Of a stretch of DNA of 7,739 nucleotides, positions 1 through 5,679 are shown in pieces. Below the pieces are notes generated by a model. It made no database searches and was not told the DNA's origin. It saw only the letters and a program-made list of their open reading frames with translations. The translations under genes were made by a program, and so were the position numbers. Origin of the DNA: Clostridia bacterium (lineage in GTDB: Bacteria; Bacillota; Clostridia; Oscillospirales; CAG-272); the NCBI GenBank assembly GCA_017629925.1, contig JAGBWH010000001.1:1-7739 (forward strand), in the 5' to 3' direction. Every line of letters starts with the position of its first letter. Positions within the stretch are counted from its first letter, which is position 1.

Positions 1-153
1 AGGATGATATCCTCCCCTACGATGATTGTCGCAAACATTCTGTCATGCCCGAAGGGCATTTCATGTGGCGAAGCCACATTTCACGCGCGAAGCGCATTTC
101 ACAAATCCCGCAAGGGATTTATTTCATTGCGTGTTCGCCACAGGCGAATACGC
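1..153. repeat. Intergenic array of short hairpins linked by ATTTCA
   Basis: The stretch holds at least five consecutive inverted repeats with different stems: 45-50/54-59 (6 bp, loop GAA), 63-69/73-79 (7 bp, loop GAA), 85-88/92-95 (4 bp, GCGC, loop GAA), 103-109/114-120 (7 bp, loop GCAA) and 129-139/143-153 (11 bp with one G-T, loop ACA). The hexamer ATTTCA (TGAAAT on the gene strand) recurs between them at 58, 78, 96 and 121. A further small hairpin, 1-5/9-13, sits at the left edge and may be cut by the window end. The array starts on the base after the stop codon of the upstream phosphodiesterase gene. It has no U-tract, so it is not a standard terminator, though the 11-bp hairpin could protect the mRNA 3' end. 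Arrays of this style recur between genes in Clostridia as far as I recall; their function is unknown to me. There is no gene here. Confidence 0.8.
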
Positions 154-909
154 TTAGCAAACACACAACTCCACAGGATAGTGGTCGGAAAGGGGTAGGT
201 CGCACACGACCTCATCCCACACTTTTGCCTCTTCTGCATGTTCTGCCAGCCTTTTGTCAAGGAAAATATAGTCGATTTTCAGTGAACATTTGCCGAAATT
301 GTGGAATGTGGCTGCAATAGATTTTGTGGCATCCACTAAATCTTGTGCATGACTTTGGAGATAAGTAAGGGGTTCGCTTTCGGGGGTGGCGTTGAAATCA
401 CCTAAAATCACACAAGGATAATCCGCGGTGGATTTGTCTGCCTCCACTTTGGCAAGCAGTTGTTTTACCCCTAAAATCCGCGCGCTGTCGCTTTCGTGGT
501 CAAGGTGTATGTTATAAAAACGGATAGGCGTGGGGCTGTTTTTGTGTTTGAGTGTGGCTGTCACACAAACGCGAGGACAGGGGCTTTGTTCGGGGTAGCG
601 TGCGCCGGGGACGTGGGGTGTGGGGGAAAACCAAAAATGCTCAAGTCCAAGCAAATCAAAGTCGTCCTTTTTGTAGGCGATGGTCAGCCCTTCGCCTTTG
701 TAGTTGGCATTTCTGCCCACGCCTACCAGGTGGTAAGCGGTGAGATGTTCACACAGAAAAGCGCGGATTTTGTCCGTCACTTCCTGAAAACAAATCACAT
801 CAGGGGCTTCTCTTTTGATGGCATCTAAAACAATCCCTGCACGAAAAACAAAAGAATTTCGCCCATCTTCATAGTAGCAACAACGAATATTGAATGTCAC
901 AATTTTCAT
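154..909 (-). CDS. Endonuclease/exonuclease/phosphatase (EEP) family protein
   Basis: A 251-residue metal-dependent phosphodiesterase of the EEP fold (exonuclease III / DNase I / inositol phosphatase superfamily). The full motif set is visible in order: TFNIR with Asn7, the metal ligand Glu43 in CFQEV, YNIHLDH with His135, GDFNATPESEP with Asp171 and Asn173, KIDYIF with Asp213, and the terminal SDHYP with Asp242 and His243. TFHNFG near residue 201 fits the branch of small soluble EEP proteins. No signal peptide or membrane segment is seen, so it should be cytoplasmic. The ATG overlaps the coaD stop as ATGA (4 bases), indicating translational coupling. It is the last gene of the uvrC-rsmD-coaD cluster and is followed at once by the hairpin array. 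The catalytic family is sure; the substrate (DNA, RNA, nucleotide or phospholipid headgroup) cannot be told from sequence. It is too divergent for me to call ExoIII. Confidence 0.9.
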   Translation of the reverse strand: MKIVTFNIRCCYYEDGRNSFVFRAGIVLDAIKREAPDVICFQEVTDKIRAFLCEHLTAYHLVGVGRNANYKGEGLTIAYKKDDFDLLGLEHFWFSPTPHVPGARYPEQSPCPRVCVTATLKHKNSPTPIRFYNIHLDHESDSARILGVKQLLAKVEADKSTADYPCVILGDFNATPESEPLTYLQSHAQDLVDATKSIAATFHNFGKCSLKIDYIFLDKRLAEHAEEAKVWDEVVCDLPLSDHYPVELCVC

Positions 910-1337
910 GATTTTTTTCTTTCCTTTTGTAGTTTTTCTCTCACGGCACTTGAGGACACGTCTCTTAAATGCGGTGAGGCTTGGAGCAGAAGGGTGGGAA
1001 TTTGCGCATGATCGTAGTTATACTCGCAAATCTCTTGCTCGTAGGCGAGGTCGGTTTGGTTGCGATATCCGCGAATGAGCACGTCACAACCATGCTCTTT
1101 GGCATAAAGGCAGGTGAACCCATCGTTTGAAATGACATCAACTGTGGGAAAATCTCGAACTTCCTCTTTGATTTTTGCCACCCTTTCCTCTACCGAAAAC
1201 ATACATTTTTTCTCGGAATTGATAAAAACCCCCACCGTTAGTTGGTCGCAAAGGGGGATGGCACGCTGAATAATGTCCAGATGTCCCTCGGTGATGGGGT
1301 CAAAACTGCCGGCAAATAAGCCGTGCTTATAGTGCAT
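906..1337 (-). CDS. coaD: Pantetheine-phosphate adenylyltransferase
   Basis: CoaD transfers AMP from ATP to 4'-phosphopantetheine, giving dephospho-CoA, the penultimate step of coenzyme A synthesis in the cytoplasm. The 143-residue product shows the nucleotidyltransferase signature GLFAGSFDPITEGH (residues 6-19, with the T-x-GH ATP site), the LIRGYRN substrate and phosphate loop (87-93) and the terminal VSSSAVRE motif (127-134) typical of the family. It is slightly shorter than the usual roughly 160 residues because it ends soon after the SSS motif. I chose the ATG at 1337, since an AAAGGAG/GAGGA ribosome site lies 5-9 bases upstream and homology begins there. The frame stays open upstream to 1499, but that part is read inside rsmD. 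Its start overlaps the rsmD end by 11 bases, and its stop overlaps the next start by 4. rsmD-coaD is a conserved bacterial gene pair. Confidence 0.95.
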   Translation of the reverse strand: MHYKHGLFAGSFDPITEGHLDIIQRAIPLCDQLTVGVFINSEKKCMFSVEERVAKIKEEVRDFPTVDVISNDGFTCLYAKEHGCDVLIRGYRNQTDLAYEQEICEYNYDHAQIPTLLLQASPHLRDVSSSAVREKLQKERKKS

Positions 1338-1905
1338 GGTCGTCCTCTCCTTTATACTGCAAAATATGGACGTATGCCACGCCGTAACGGGATTTTTTGA
1401 TGGTCTCAAATTGATCTTGCAGTTCTTCTTTGCCCTCGAAAATGTTGTCTTCGCCACTCTCGCATACGAAAATACAACCGGGCACAGCAATCTCTGCATC
1501 TATAATGCGGGAAATGGCATCTCCCACGCAATGCATACCATAGGGCGGATCGAGGATAATCAGGCTGAAAGCATCTCTTTTGCTTGCTTTTCGAATATAG
1601 GAGCGGTAGTCGGAAATCAGAAAACGGGCTTGGTCAAAGAGTTTTGTGTTTTTTGCATTTTCTTTGATGATTGCCATGGCTTCGGGGGAGGCGTCTATGA
1701 ACATACAACTCACCGCACCGCGAGACAAGGCTTCCAGTCCCATTTGTCCGGAGCCTGCAAAAAGGTCCAGCACCGCTCTGCCATCAAGATCAAATTGCAG
1801 AGACGAGAAAATGGCTTGTTTGGTGCGTTCTGCCGTAGGGCGGGTTTGCTCCCCTTCGAGTGTAAGGAGTTTGATGCCTTTGGCTTTACCGGTAATAATT
1901 CTCAT
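1327..1905 (-). CDS. rsmD: 16S rRNA (guanine(966)-N(2))-methyltransferase RsmD
   Basis: RsmD methylates G966 (E. coli numbering) of 16S rRNA in the assembled 30S subunit, using S-adenosylmethionine. The 192-residue product matches the family over its whole length: N-terminal MRIITGKAKG, the family hallmark TRPTAERTKQAIFSSL (21-36), the SAM-binding LDLFAGSGQMGLEALSRGA (46-64), an acidic FIDAS strand end (69-73) and the catalytic DPPYG motif of N2-guanine methylases (119-123). The ATG at 1905 follows an AAGAGGA ribosome site. It starts 27 bases after uvrC ends and overlaps coaD by 11 bases, so it is almost certainly cotranscribed with both. Confidence 0.95.
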   Translation of the reverse strand: MRIITGKAKGIKLLTLEGEQTRPTAERTKQAIFSSLQFDLDGRAVLDLFAGSGQMGLEALSRGAVSCMFIDASPEAMAIIKENAKNTKLFDQARFLISDYRSYIRKASKRDAFSLIILDPPYGMHCVGDAISRIIDAEIAVPGCIFVCESGEDNIFEGKEELQDQFETIKKSRYGVAYVHILQYKGEDDHAL

Positions 1906-1932
1906 GTTTTGTCCTCTTGTGTGTTGTGGTGT

Positions 1933-3774
1933 TTATGATGGTTTTTCTGTGGGGGGGTGATAGTAGGCATACACGCGCAAAGCATCTGTTTGCGAGATGC
2001 CTTTAATGGCAGACAGACTCTCCAGCGATGCCGCTTTCAGCTGCGCCATTGTGGGAAAGGCTTTGAGCAAAATAGCGGCTTTGGCAGGGCCAATGCCGGG
2101 GATTTTTTCAAGAGAGGAATGTTTTAGGCTGCGCCGTTTTGCGCCCATCGTGCCTTTGACCGCCACGCGATGCACTTCCTCTTGAATGCCGTAAATAAAG
2201 ACATACACACCATGCTCTGCGGCAATGGAGACTTCGCTTTCGCCATCGGTGAGGCATCTGGTTTTATGAAAATCGTCTTTGACCATGCCAAAAAGAGCTA
2301 TGGGCAGATGGTTTTCTTCTATGAGCGGGCGAATGGTATGCACATGGCCCACACCGCCATCCAGCAAAATCAGGTCGGGGCATTCGCCAAGAGAGGCTGT
2401 GCCGTCTCCTATGTGGGCAAGACGGCGCGTGAGGGCTTCTTTCATGGCGCCGTAATCGTCGATACCCTCTGTGGATTTGATGCGGAAAGTGCGATAATCT
2501 GACTTTTTCGGTGTGCCATCTTGATAGACTACCATGGAGCAGGTGATATATTCCTGACCTAAATTTGAGATATCGTAGGCTTCTATGCGTGACGGAAACA
2601 CTTCAAGCCCAAGCAAAGACGCGAGTTTCACGAGTGCCTTCTGGGATTTGCTTTCCACCTCGTGACGGCTTTCCGCACGATGACGTGCATTGTCTCTTGC
2701 CATGTCGCAAAGTTGTTTGAGCGGGCCTCTTTTGGGGGTGCGAACACGGACCGCATGGTTGGCTTTTTGGGCTAAAACTTGAGACAATACCACACCGCTT
2801 TCTTCGTCTATTTCTCGGTCTAAAAGGATTTCTTTTGGCGGATCTGCGCTTTCATAGTAATTGGCAAGCAAGGCGGTGATATCTCCTGCCTCGGTCAGTT
2901 CCGTGGGGGAGAATACATATTCGTTTTTATAGCAGAGTTTACCACCACGAATTTGCAAAACTGCCAAAACCGAGCAAAGATCACCTTCCCACAGCGCAAA
3001 CACGTCTCGCTCCTCCGTGTCGGCGGAAACGACCTTTTGTTTTTCGGAGAGTTGCGCCAAGGCTTCCAAACTTTTGCGATAGTGGGCGGCAAGTTCATAG
3101 AGTTCTTTGTCGGAGGCTTCATACATACGACGGCGCAGTTCGGCTTGTGCTTCTTTTGTGTTGCCCAAAAAGATTTTACCTGCACAGCGTATGAGGTGGG
3201 CATAATCTTCTTTTGAAATATCGGGCACACAGGGCGCACAGCACCGCCCCATTTGCCGATAGAGGCAGGGGCGTTCTTTGCCAATATCGCGAGGAAACAC
3301 CCGTTTGCAGGTGGGCAGGGCAAAAATGCTGGACACCGTCTCAAGCGCCCCATATGCCATGGCGGCAGAGCGATATGGGCCATAGTAGGTACCGCCGTCA
3401 TTTTTGCGGGTGCGCGTCACCTCAATACGAGGCCAATCTCCTGCGGTGATATGGATATAGGGGTAGGATTTGGCATCTTTTAGTTTGATATTATAACGGG
3501 GACTATATTGCTTGATGAGCACGTTTTCAAGGGTGAGTGCTTCCATTTCCGTGTCGCAGAGAATATAGTCAAAATCAGCGATGTTTGCCACCATGCGCGC
3601 GGTTTTGATACCATGGTCGGTTTCCACGAAATAACTGGAGACTCTATTTTTTAGGTGGCGGGATTTTCCGACGTAAATCACCTGCCCTTCGCTATTTTTC
3701 ATGAGATAAACACCGGGGCAGAGGGGAAGTTCTGCGGCTTTTTTACGTAGTCGCAAAATACGTTCTGAGGGCAT
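1933..3774 (-). CDS. uvrC: UvrABC excinuclease subunit C
   Basis: UvrC makes both incisions around DNA damage after UvrA/UvrB recognition in nucleotide excision repair. Counting from the ATG at 3774 (613 residues), the domains appear in order. The GIY-YIG nuclease is near residues 16-95 (PGVYLMKN, VIYVGKS). Four cysteines at about 156, 170, 178 and 182 have the spacing of the Fe-S ligands reported for UvrC. A UVR motif that contacts UvrB lies near 200-235. The RNase H-like nuclease follows, with Asp401 (AYDISN), Asp439/440 (DDYGAM), Asp472 (LLDGGVGH) and His535 (EEVHRVA). A tandem helix-hairpin-helix (LEKIPGIGPAKA and the following repeat) ends the protein. A GTG at 3780 is also in frame, but the ribosome site favours the ATG. 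No LexA-type operator or clear promoter is visible upstream. It leads the uvrC-rsmD-coaD-EEP cluster. Confidence 0.96.
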   Translation of the reverse strand: MPSERILRLRKKAAELPLCPGVYLMKNSEGQVIYVGKSRHLKNRVSSYFVETDHGIKTARMVANIADFDYILCDTEMEALTLENVLIKQYSPRYNIKLKDAKSYPYIHITAGDWPRIEVTRTRKNDGGTYYGPYRSAAMAYGALETVSSIFALPTCKRVFPRDIGKERPCLYRQMGRCCAPCVPDISKEDYAHLIRCAGKIFLGNTKEAQAELRRRMYEASDKELYELAAHYRKSLEALAQLSEKQKVVSADTEERDVFALWEGDLCSVLAVLQIRGGKLCYKNEYVFSPTELTEAGDITALLANYYESADPPKEILLDREIDEESGVVLSQVLAQKANHAVRVRTPKRGPLKQLCDMARDNARHRAESRHEVESKSQKALVKLASLLGLEVFPSRIEAYDISNLGQEYITCSMVVYQDGTPKKSDYRTFRIKSTEGIDDYGAMKEALTRRLAHIGDGTASLGECPDLILLDGGVGHVHTIRPLIEENHLPIALFGMVKDDFHKTRCLTDGESEVSIAAEHGVYVFIYGIQEEVHRVAVKGTMGAKRRSLKHSSLEKIPGIGPAKAAILLKAFPTMAQLKAASLESLSAIKGISQTDALRVYAYYHPPTEKPS

Positions 3775-3781
3775 GGTCACA

Positions 3782-3789
3782 CCACCTTT
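3782..3789 (-). promoter_or_regulatory. uvrC ribosome binding site that decides the start
   Basis: AAAGGTGG on the gene strand lies 7 bases before the ATG at 3774 but only 1 base before the in-frame GTG at 3780. The spacing supports the ATG and a 613-residue UvrC. Confidence 0.7.
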
Positions 3790-3811
3790 CTACTATGTAT
3801 TCTAAAAAAGC

Positions 3812-3854
3812 AAAAAAACGGCGGTTATCATCACATATTGTGTGACATCCGCCG
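3812..3854 (-). terminator. Intrinsic terminator of the HPr gene
   Basis: A CGGCGG/CCGCCG stem (3819-3824/3849-3854) encloses a second helix TCACA/TGTGA (3831-3835/3841-3845). On the minus strand it is followed directly by seven T residues (3812-3818). It begins 26 bases after the HPr stop and ends about 37 bases before uvrC. On the plus strand a shorter T5 run follows the stem, so it could work weakly in that direction too, though no plus-strand gene is present. It should separate HPr from the uvrC cluster unless read-through occurs. Confidence 0.85.
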
Positions 3855-3880
3855 ATTTTTCATCTTCAAAAAGAGGAGGC

Positions 3881-4147
3881 TTATTCAGCTTTAAATCCAC
3901 TTTCGATCATTTCTGCCAAACCTTTGAGTGCGGCGGCTTCATCTTCACCATCTGCCAAAAGGGTAATGGTCGTACCTTCTACAACGCCCAAAGACAGAAC
4001 GCCGAGCAAACTTTTTGCATTGACTCTGCGGTCGTCTTTTTCCACCCAAATGGAGCATTTATAGCTTGTGGCTTTTTGAATAAAGAAAGTAGCAGGTCTG
4101 GCATGCAGGCCTACACTATTGCGTACGGTTACTTCGCGAGTAATCAT
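3881..4147 (-). CDS. ptsH: Phosphocarrier protein HPr
   Basis: HPr relays phosphate from enzyme I to the sugar-specific EIIA proteins of the phosphotransferase system. The 88-residue protein is standard length. It has the active-site His15 in VGLHARPAT and the regulatory Ser46 in NAKSLLGVLSLGV, the site phosphorylated by HPr kinase in low-GC Gram-positives, where HPr-Ser-P acts with CcpA in carbon catabolite repression. His15 argues against the Crh paralogue, which lacks it. The ATG at 4147 has AGGAG 7 bases upstream. It sits alone between its own promoter (4211-4239) and terminator (3812-3854); no enzyme I gene (ptsI) is adjacent, as is common in Clostridia. A role in regulation rather than sugar transport is possible if the genome lacks a full PTS, which cannot be judged here. 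Confidence 0.93.
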   Translation of the reverse strand: MITREVTVRNSVGLHARPATFFIQKATSYKCSIWVEKDDRRVNAKSLLGVLSLGVVEGTTITLLADGEDEAAALKGLAEMIESGFKAE

Positions 4148-4210
4148 GATCCATCTCCTACTTACATTAGAAAAAAATATATATTATTTTATAGCTTTCG
4201 ATACACATTT

Positions 4211-4239
4211 AGTATAGCAGACCAAGCGGACAAAATCAA
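4211..4239 (-). promoter_or_regulatory. Sigma-A promoter for HPr, extended -10
   Basis: On the minus strand TTGATT (4234-4239) and TATACT (4211-4216) are spaced by exactly 17 bases, with TGC before the -10 giving an extended -10 element. The predicted start is near 4204, leaving a leader of about 57 bases that is very A/T rich and shows no clear operator or riboswitch. The 189-base gap between trmD and HPr holds this promoter and otherwise nothing I recognise; in particular no convincing terminator follows trmD. Confidence 0.8.
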
Positions 4240-4336
4240 GAGAAAGAATCCGTGCGATTTTGACAAAACTTGCAACGATTTTCGAAAAAAATTATGCTAA
4301 AATGACAAATCGCCACCCAATATTCTGAAATAAAGA

Positions 4337-5095
4337 TTACTCAGGGGCGTGGTCTGTCTTTTTTTTGGGTGTTCTTTTCTTTTTCGGAGGGGGTTCGGGA
4401 TGGGCGAGAATATACGCCGCATAAAGGTCGGGACGGCGTTCTTTTGTGAGGGCAAGCGATTGCTCATGACGCCATTTGGCAATGTTTTGGTGGTGACCTG
4501 AAAGTAGCACATCGGGCACCGTTCTGCCGTGGAAGGTGTCGGGGTGGGTATAGTGGGGGTATTCCAAAAGCCCTGAGGCAATGCTTTCGTCCTGATAACT
4601 ATCTTCGCATTTGAGCACCCCTTCTATATGGCGAGACACCGCATCCACCACAATGGCAGCAGGAAGTTCACCTCCGGTCAACACATAGTCGCCAATGGAG
4701 AGTTCTTCGTCCACATATTCGTCGATAAATCGTTGGTCTACCCCTTCATAGTGACCGCACACCAAAATGAGTTGCTCAAATTGGCACAGCTCACGGGCTT
4801 TCGCTTGCGTAAACAGCGCGCCTTTGGGGGAGAGGTAAATCACACGGCGACCTCTGTTGCCGCTTTGCTCGAGCACCGCATCCATGCAATCTGCGAGGGG
4901 TTGGGGCGTCATGACCAGCCCCGTGCCACCGCCGTAGGGGGTGTCATCGGTTTTGCGGTGTTTATCTTTGGAATAGTCACGGATTTGGTGGCAAAAGACC
5001 TCTATTTTACCATGACTTTGGGCGCGTCCCATAATGGAGGTGTCAAGGATGGTTTTCACCATCTCAGGAAACAGAGTGAGAATATCAAACCTCAT
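4337..5095 (-). CDS. trmD: tRNA (guanine(37)-N(1))-methyltransferase TrmD
   Basis: TrmD methylates G37 next to the anticodon, preventing +1 frameshifts. The 252-residue product has the SPOUT fold signatures: MRFDILTLFPEM at the start, DDTPYGGGTGLVM (50-62), the trefoil-knot SAM site with LVCGHYEGVDQRF (111-123) and ELSIGDYVLTGGELPA (131-146), Arg155, and the C-terminal GLLEYPHYTHP and VLLSGHH segments. In my alignment from memory the position of the proposed catalytic Asp (D169 in E. coli) is Glu170, preceded by Asp169. The C-terminus is an unusual Pro/Lys-rich tail (about 233-252). I start at the ATG at 5095, where homology begins; the frame is open to 5140 but that reads inside rimM. It overlaps rimM by 11 bases and has only a weak ribosome site, so translation is probably coupled to rimM. 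Confidence 0.95.
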   Translation of the reverse strand: MRFDILTLFPEMVKTILDTSIMGRAQSHGKIEVFCHQIRDYSKDKHRKTDDTPYGGGTGLVMTPQPLADCMDAVLEQSGNRGRRVIYLSPKGALFTQAKARELCQFEQLILVCGHYEGVDQRFIDEYVDEELSIGDYVLTGGELPAAIVVDAVSRHIEGVLKCEDSYQDESIASGLLEYPHYTHPDTFHGRTVPDVLLSGHHQNIAKWRHEQSLALTKERRPDLYAAYILAHPEPPPKKKRTPKKKTDHAPE

Positions 5096-5603
5096 CGAAA
5101 AATCCGGGAATGGGGCGAATGAAAATACCGCGCTCCACATCCACTTCCTTTATAAATTCAGGTACTGCGGGAAGCAGCACTTCGCCACCGCCTATGGTTT
5201 TTATGGTATAGATGGCAGAGGCAGGGGCAAAATCAATGTCTTTTAAGATGCCGTACACTTTGCCGGTATCCACGTCAATGATGGCAAGCCCAATCATGTC
5301 TGCCAGCAATACTGCGCCTTCGGGCAGAGGAATGTCCTCACGCTTGGCATAAAGTACAGTACCGCGCAGGGGCATGATCGCTTCAGGGGTGGGATAACCT
5401 TCAAAAATGAACAACCCCATTTGACGATATACAGAGGCAGAAAGCACTTTCATTTCCACCATGCCTTCGGGCGTTTTGCGATACACACGCTTCAAGGTGC
5501 AAAGCACCTCGGGGCTGTCACACCAACATTCCACCTTGCATCCTCCACGAATGCCGTGGGTGGAGGTGATTTTTCCACATTCTAAAAATTCTTTTTTCTC
5601 CAT
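5085..5603 (-). CDS. rimM: Ribosome maturation factor RimM
   Basis: RimM binds ribosomal protein S19 and helps mature the 30S subunit head. The 172-residue product has the N-terminal RimM beta barrel with FLECGKITSTHGIRGGCKV (6-24) and IFEGYPTPEAIMPLRG (66-81), followed by a PRC-barrel domain (about 95-168) ending in the family-typical EVLLPAVPEFIKEVD (141-155) and IRPIPGF. The ATG at 5603 has an AAAGGA ribosome site about 8 bases upstream. It precedes trmD with an 11-base overlap, the usual order. The usual upstream partners rpsP and the KH-domain gene are absent; tadA lies upstream instead, 76 bases away with a hairpin between. Confidence 0.93.
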   Translation of the reverse strand: MEKKEFLECGKITSTHGIRGGCKVECWCDSPEVLCTLKRVYRKTPEGMVEMKVLSASVYRQMGLFIFEGYPTPEAIMPLRGTVLYAKREDIPLPEGAVLLADMIGLAIIDVDTGKVYGILKDIDFAPASAIYTIKTIGGGEVLLPAVPEFIKEVDVERGIFIRPIPGFFDEV

Positions 5604-5638
5604 TTTACATTCCTTTTGAGAGAGTGATATTCAGGCAG

Positions 5639-5669
5639 AAAAGCAAAAGTCTTGATTTCTTTTGCTTTT
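5639..5669 (-). terminator. A/T-rich hairpin between tadA and rimM, possible weak terminator or attenuator
   Basis: A perfect 11-bp inverted repeat, AAAAGCAAAAG / CTTTTGCTTTT (5639-5649/5659-5669), with a 9-base loop. It starts 10 bases after the tadA stop and ends 35 bases before the rimM ATG. The stem has only three G-C pairs, and on the minus strand its U-run lies within the 3' arm rather than after it, so strong termination is doubtful. A weak terminator that lowers rimM-trmD expression relative to tadA, or an RNA processing site, are alternatives. I see no separate promoter for rimM in the gap. Confidence 0.4.
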
Positions 5670-5679
5670 TCATTTTAGG

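Noticed and set aside
45..153. CRISPR-like periodicity of about 20 bases
   Set aside because: The constant part is only six bases, the variable parts are self-complementary, and no cas gene is present.
154..909. Exonuclease III (xth) or a secreted DNase
   Set aside because: The EEP motifs fit, but ExoIII-specific segments are not recognisable and there is no signal peptide.
1338..1499. N-terminal extension of CoaD to 1499
   Set aside because: The 54 extra residues are read inside rsmD in another frame, and a strong ribosome site precedes the ATG at 1337.
1336..1938. 200-codon plus-strand frame opposite rsmD
   Set aside because: It is antisense to a certain gene and its translation shows no family resemblance.
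2895..3401. 168-codon minus-strand frame within uvrC
   Set aside because: Shifted-frame shadow of uvrC; the UvrC frame carries the GIY-YIG, Cys-cluster and UVR motifs across this region.
3881..4147. Crh instead of HPr
   Set aside because: His15 is present; Crh has lost this phosphorylatable histidine.
4240..4336. Terminator after trmD
   Set aside because: Only weak A/T pairings such as CGATTT/AAATCG with a long loop and no following U-tract; not good enough to call.
5096..5140. N-terminal extension of TrmD to 5140
   Set aside because: TrmD homology begins at MRFDILTLFP; the extra residues are read inside rimM.
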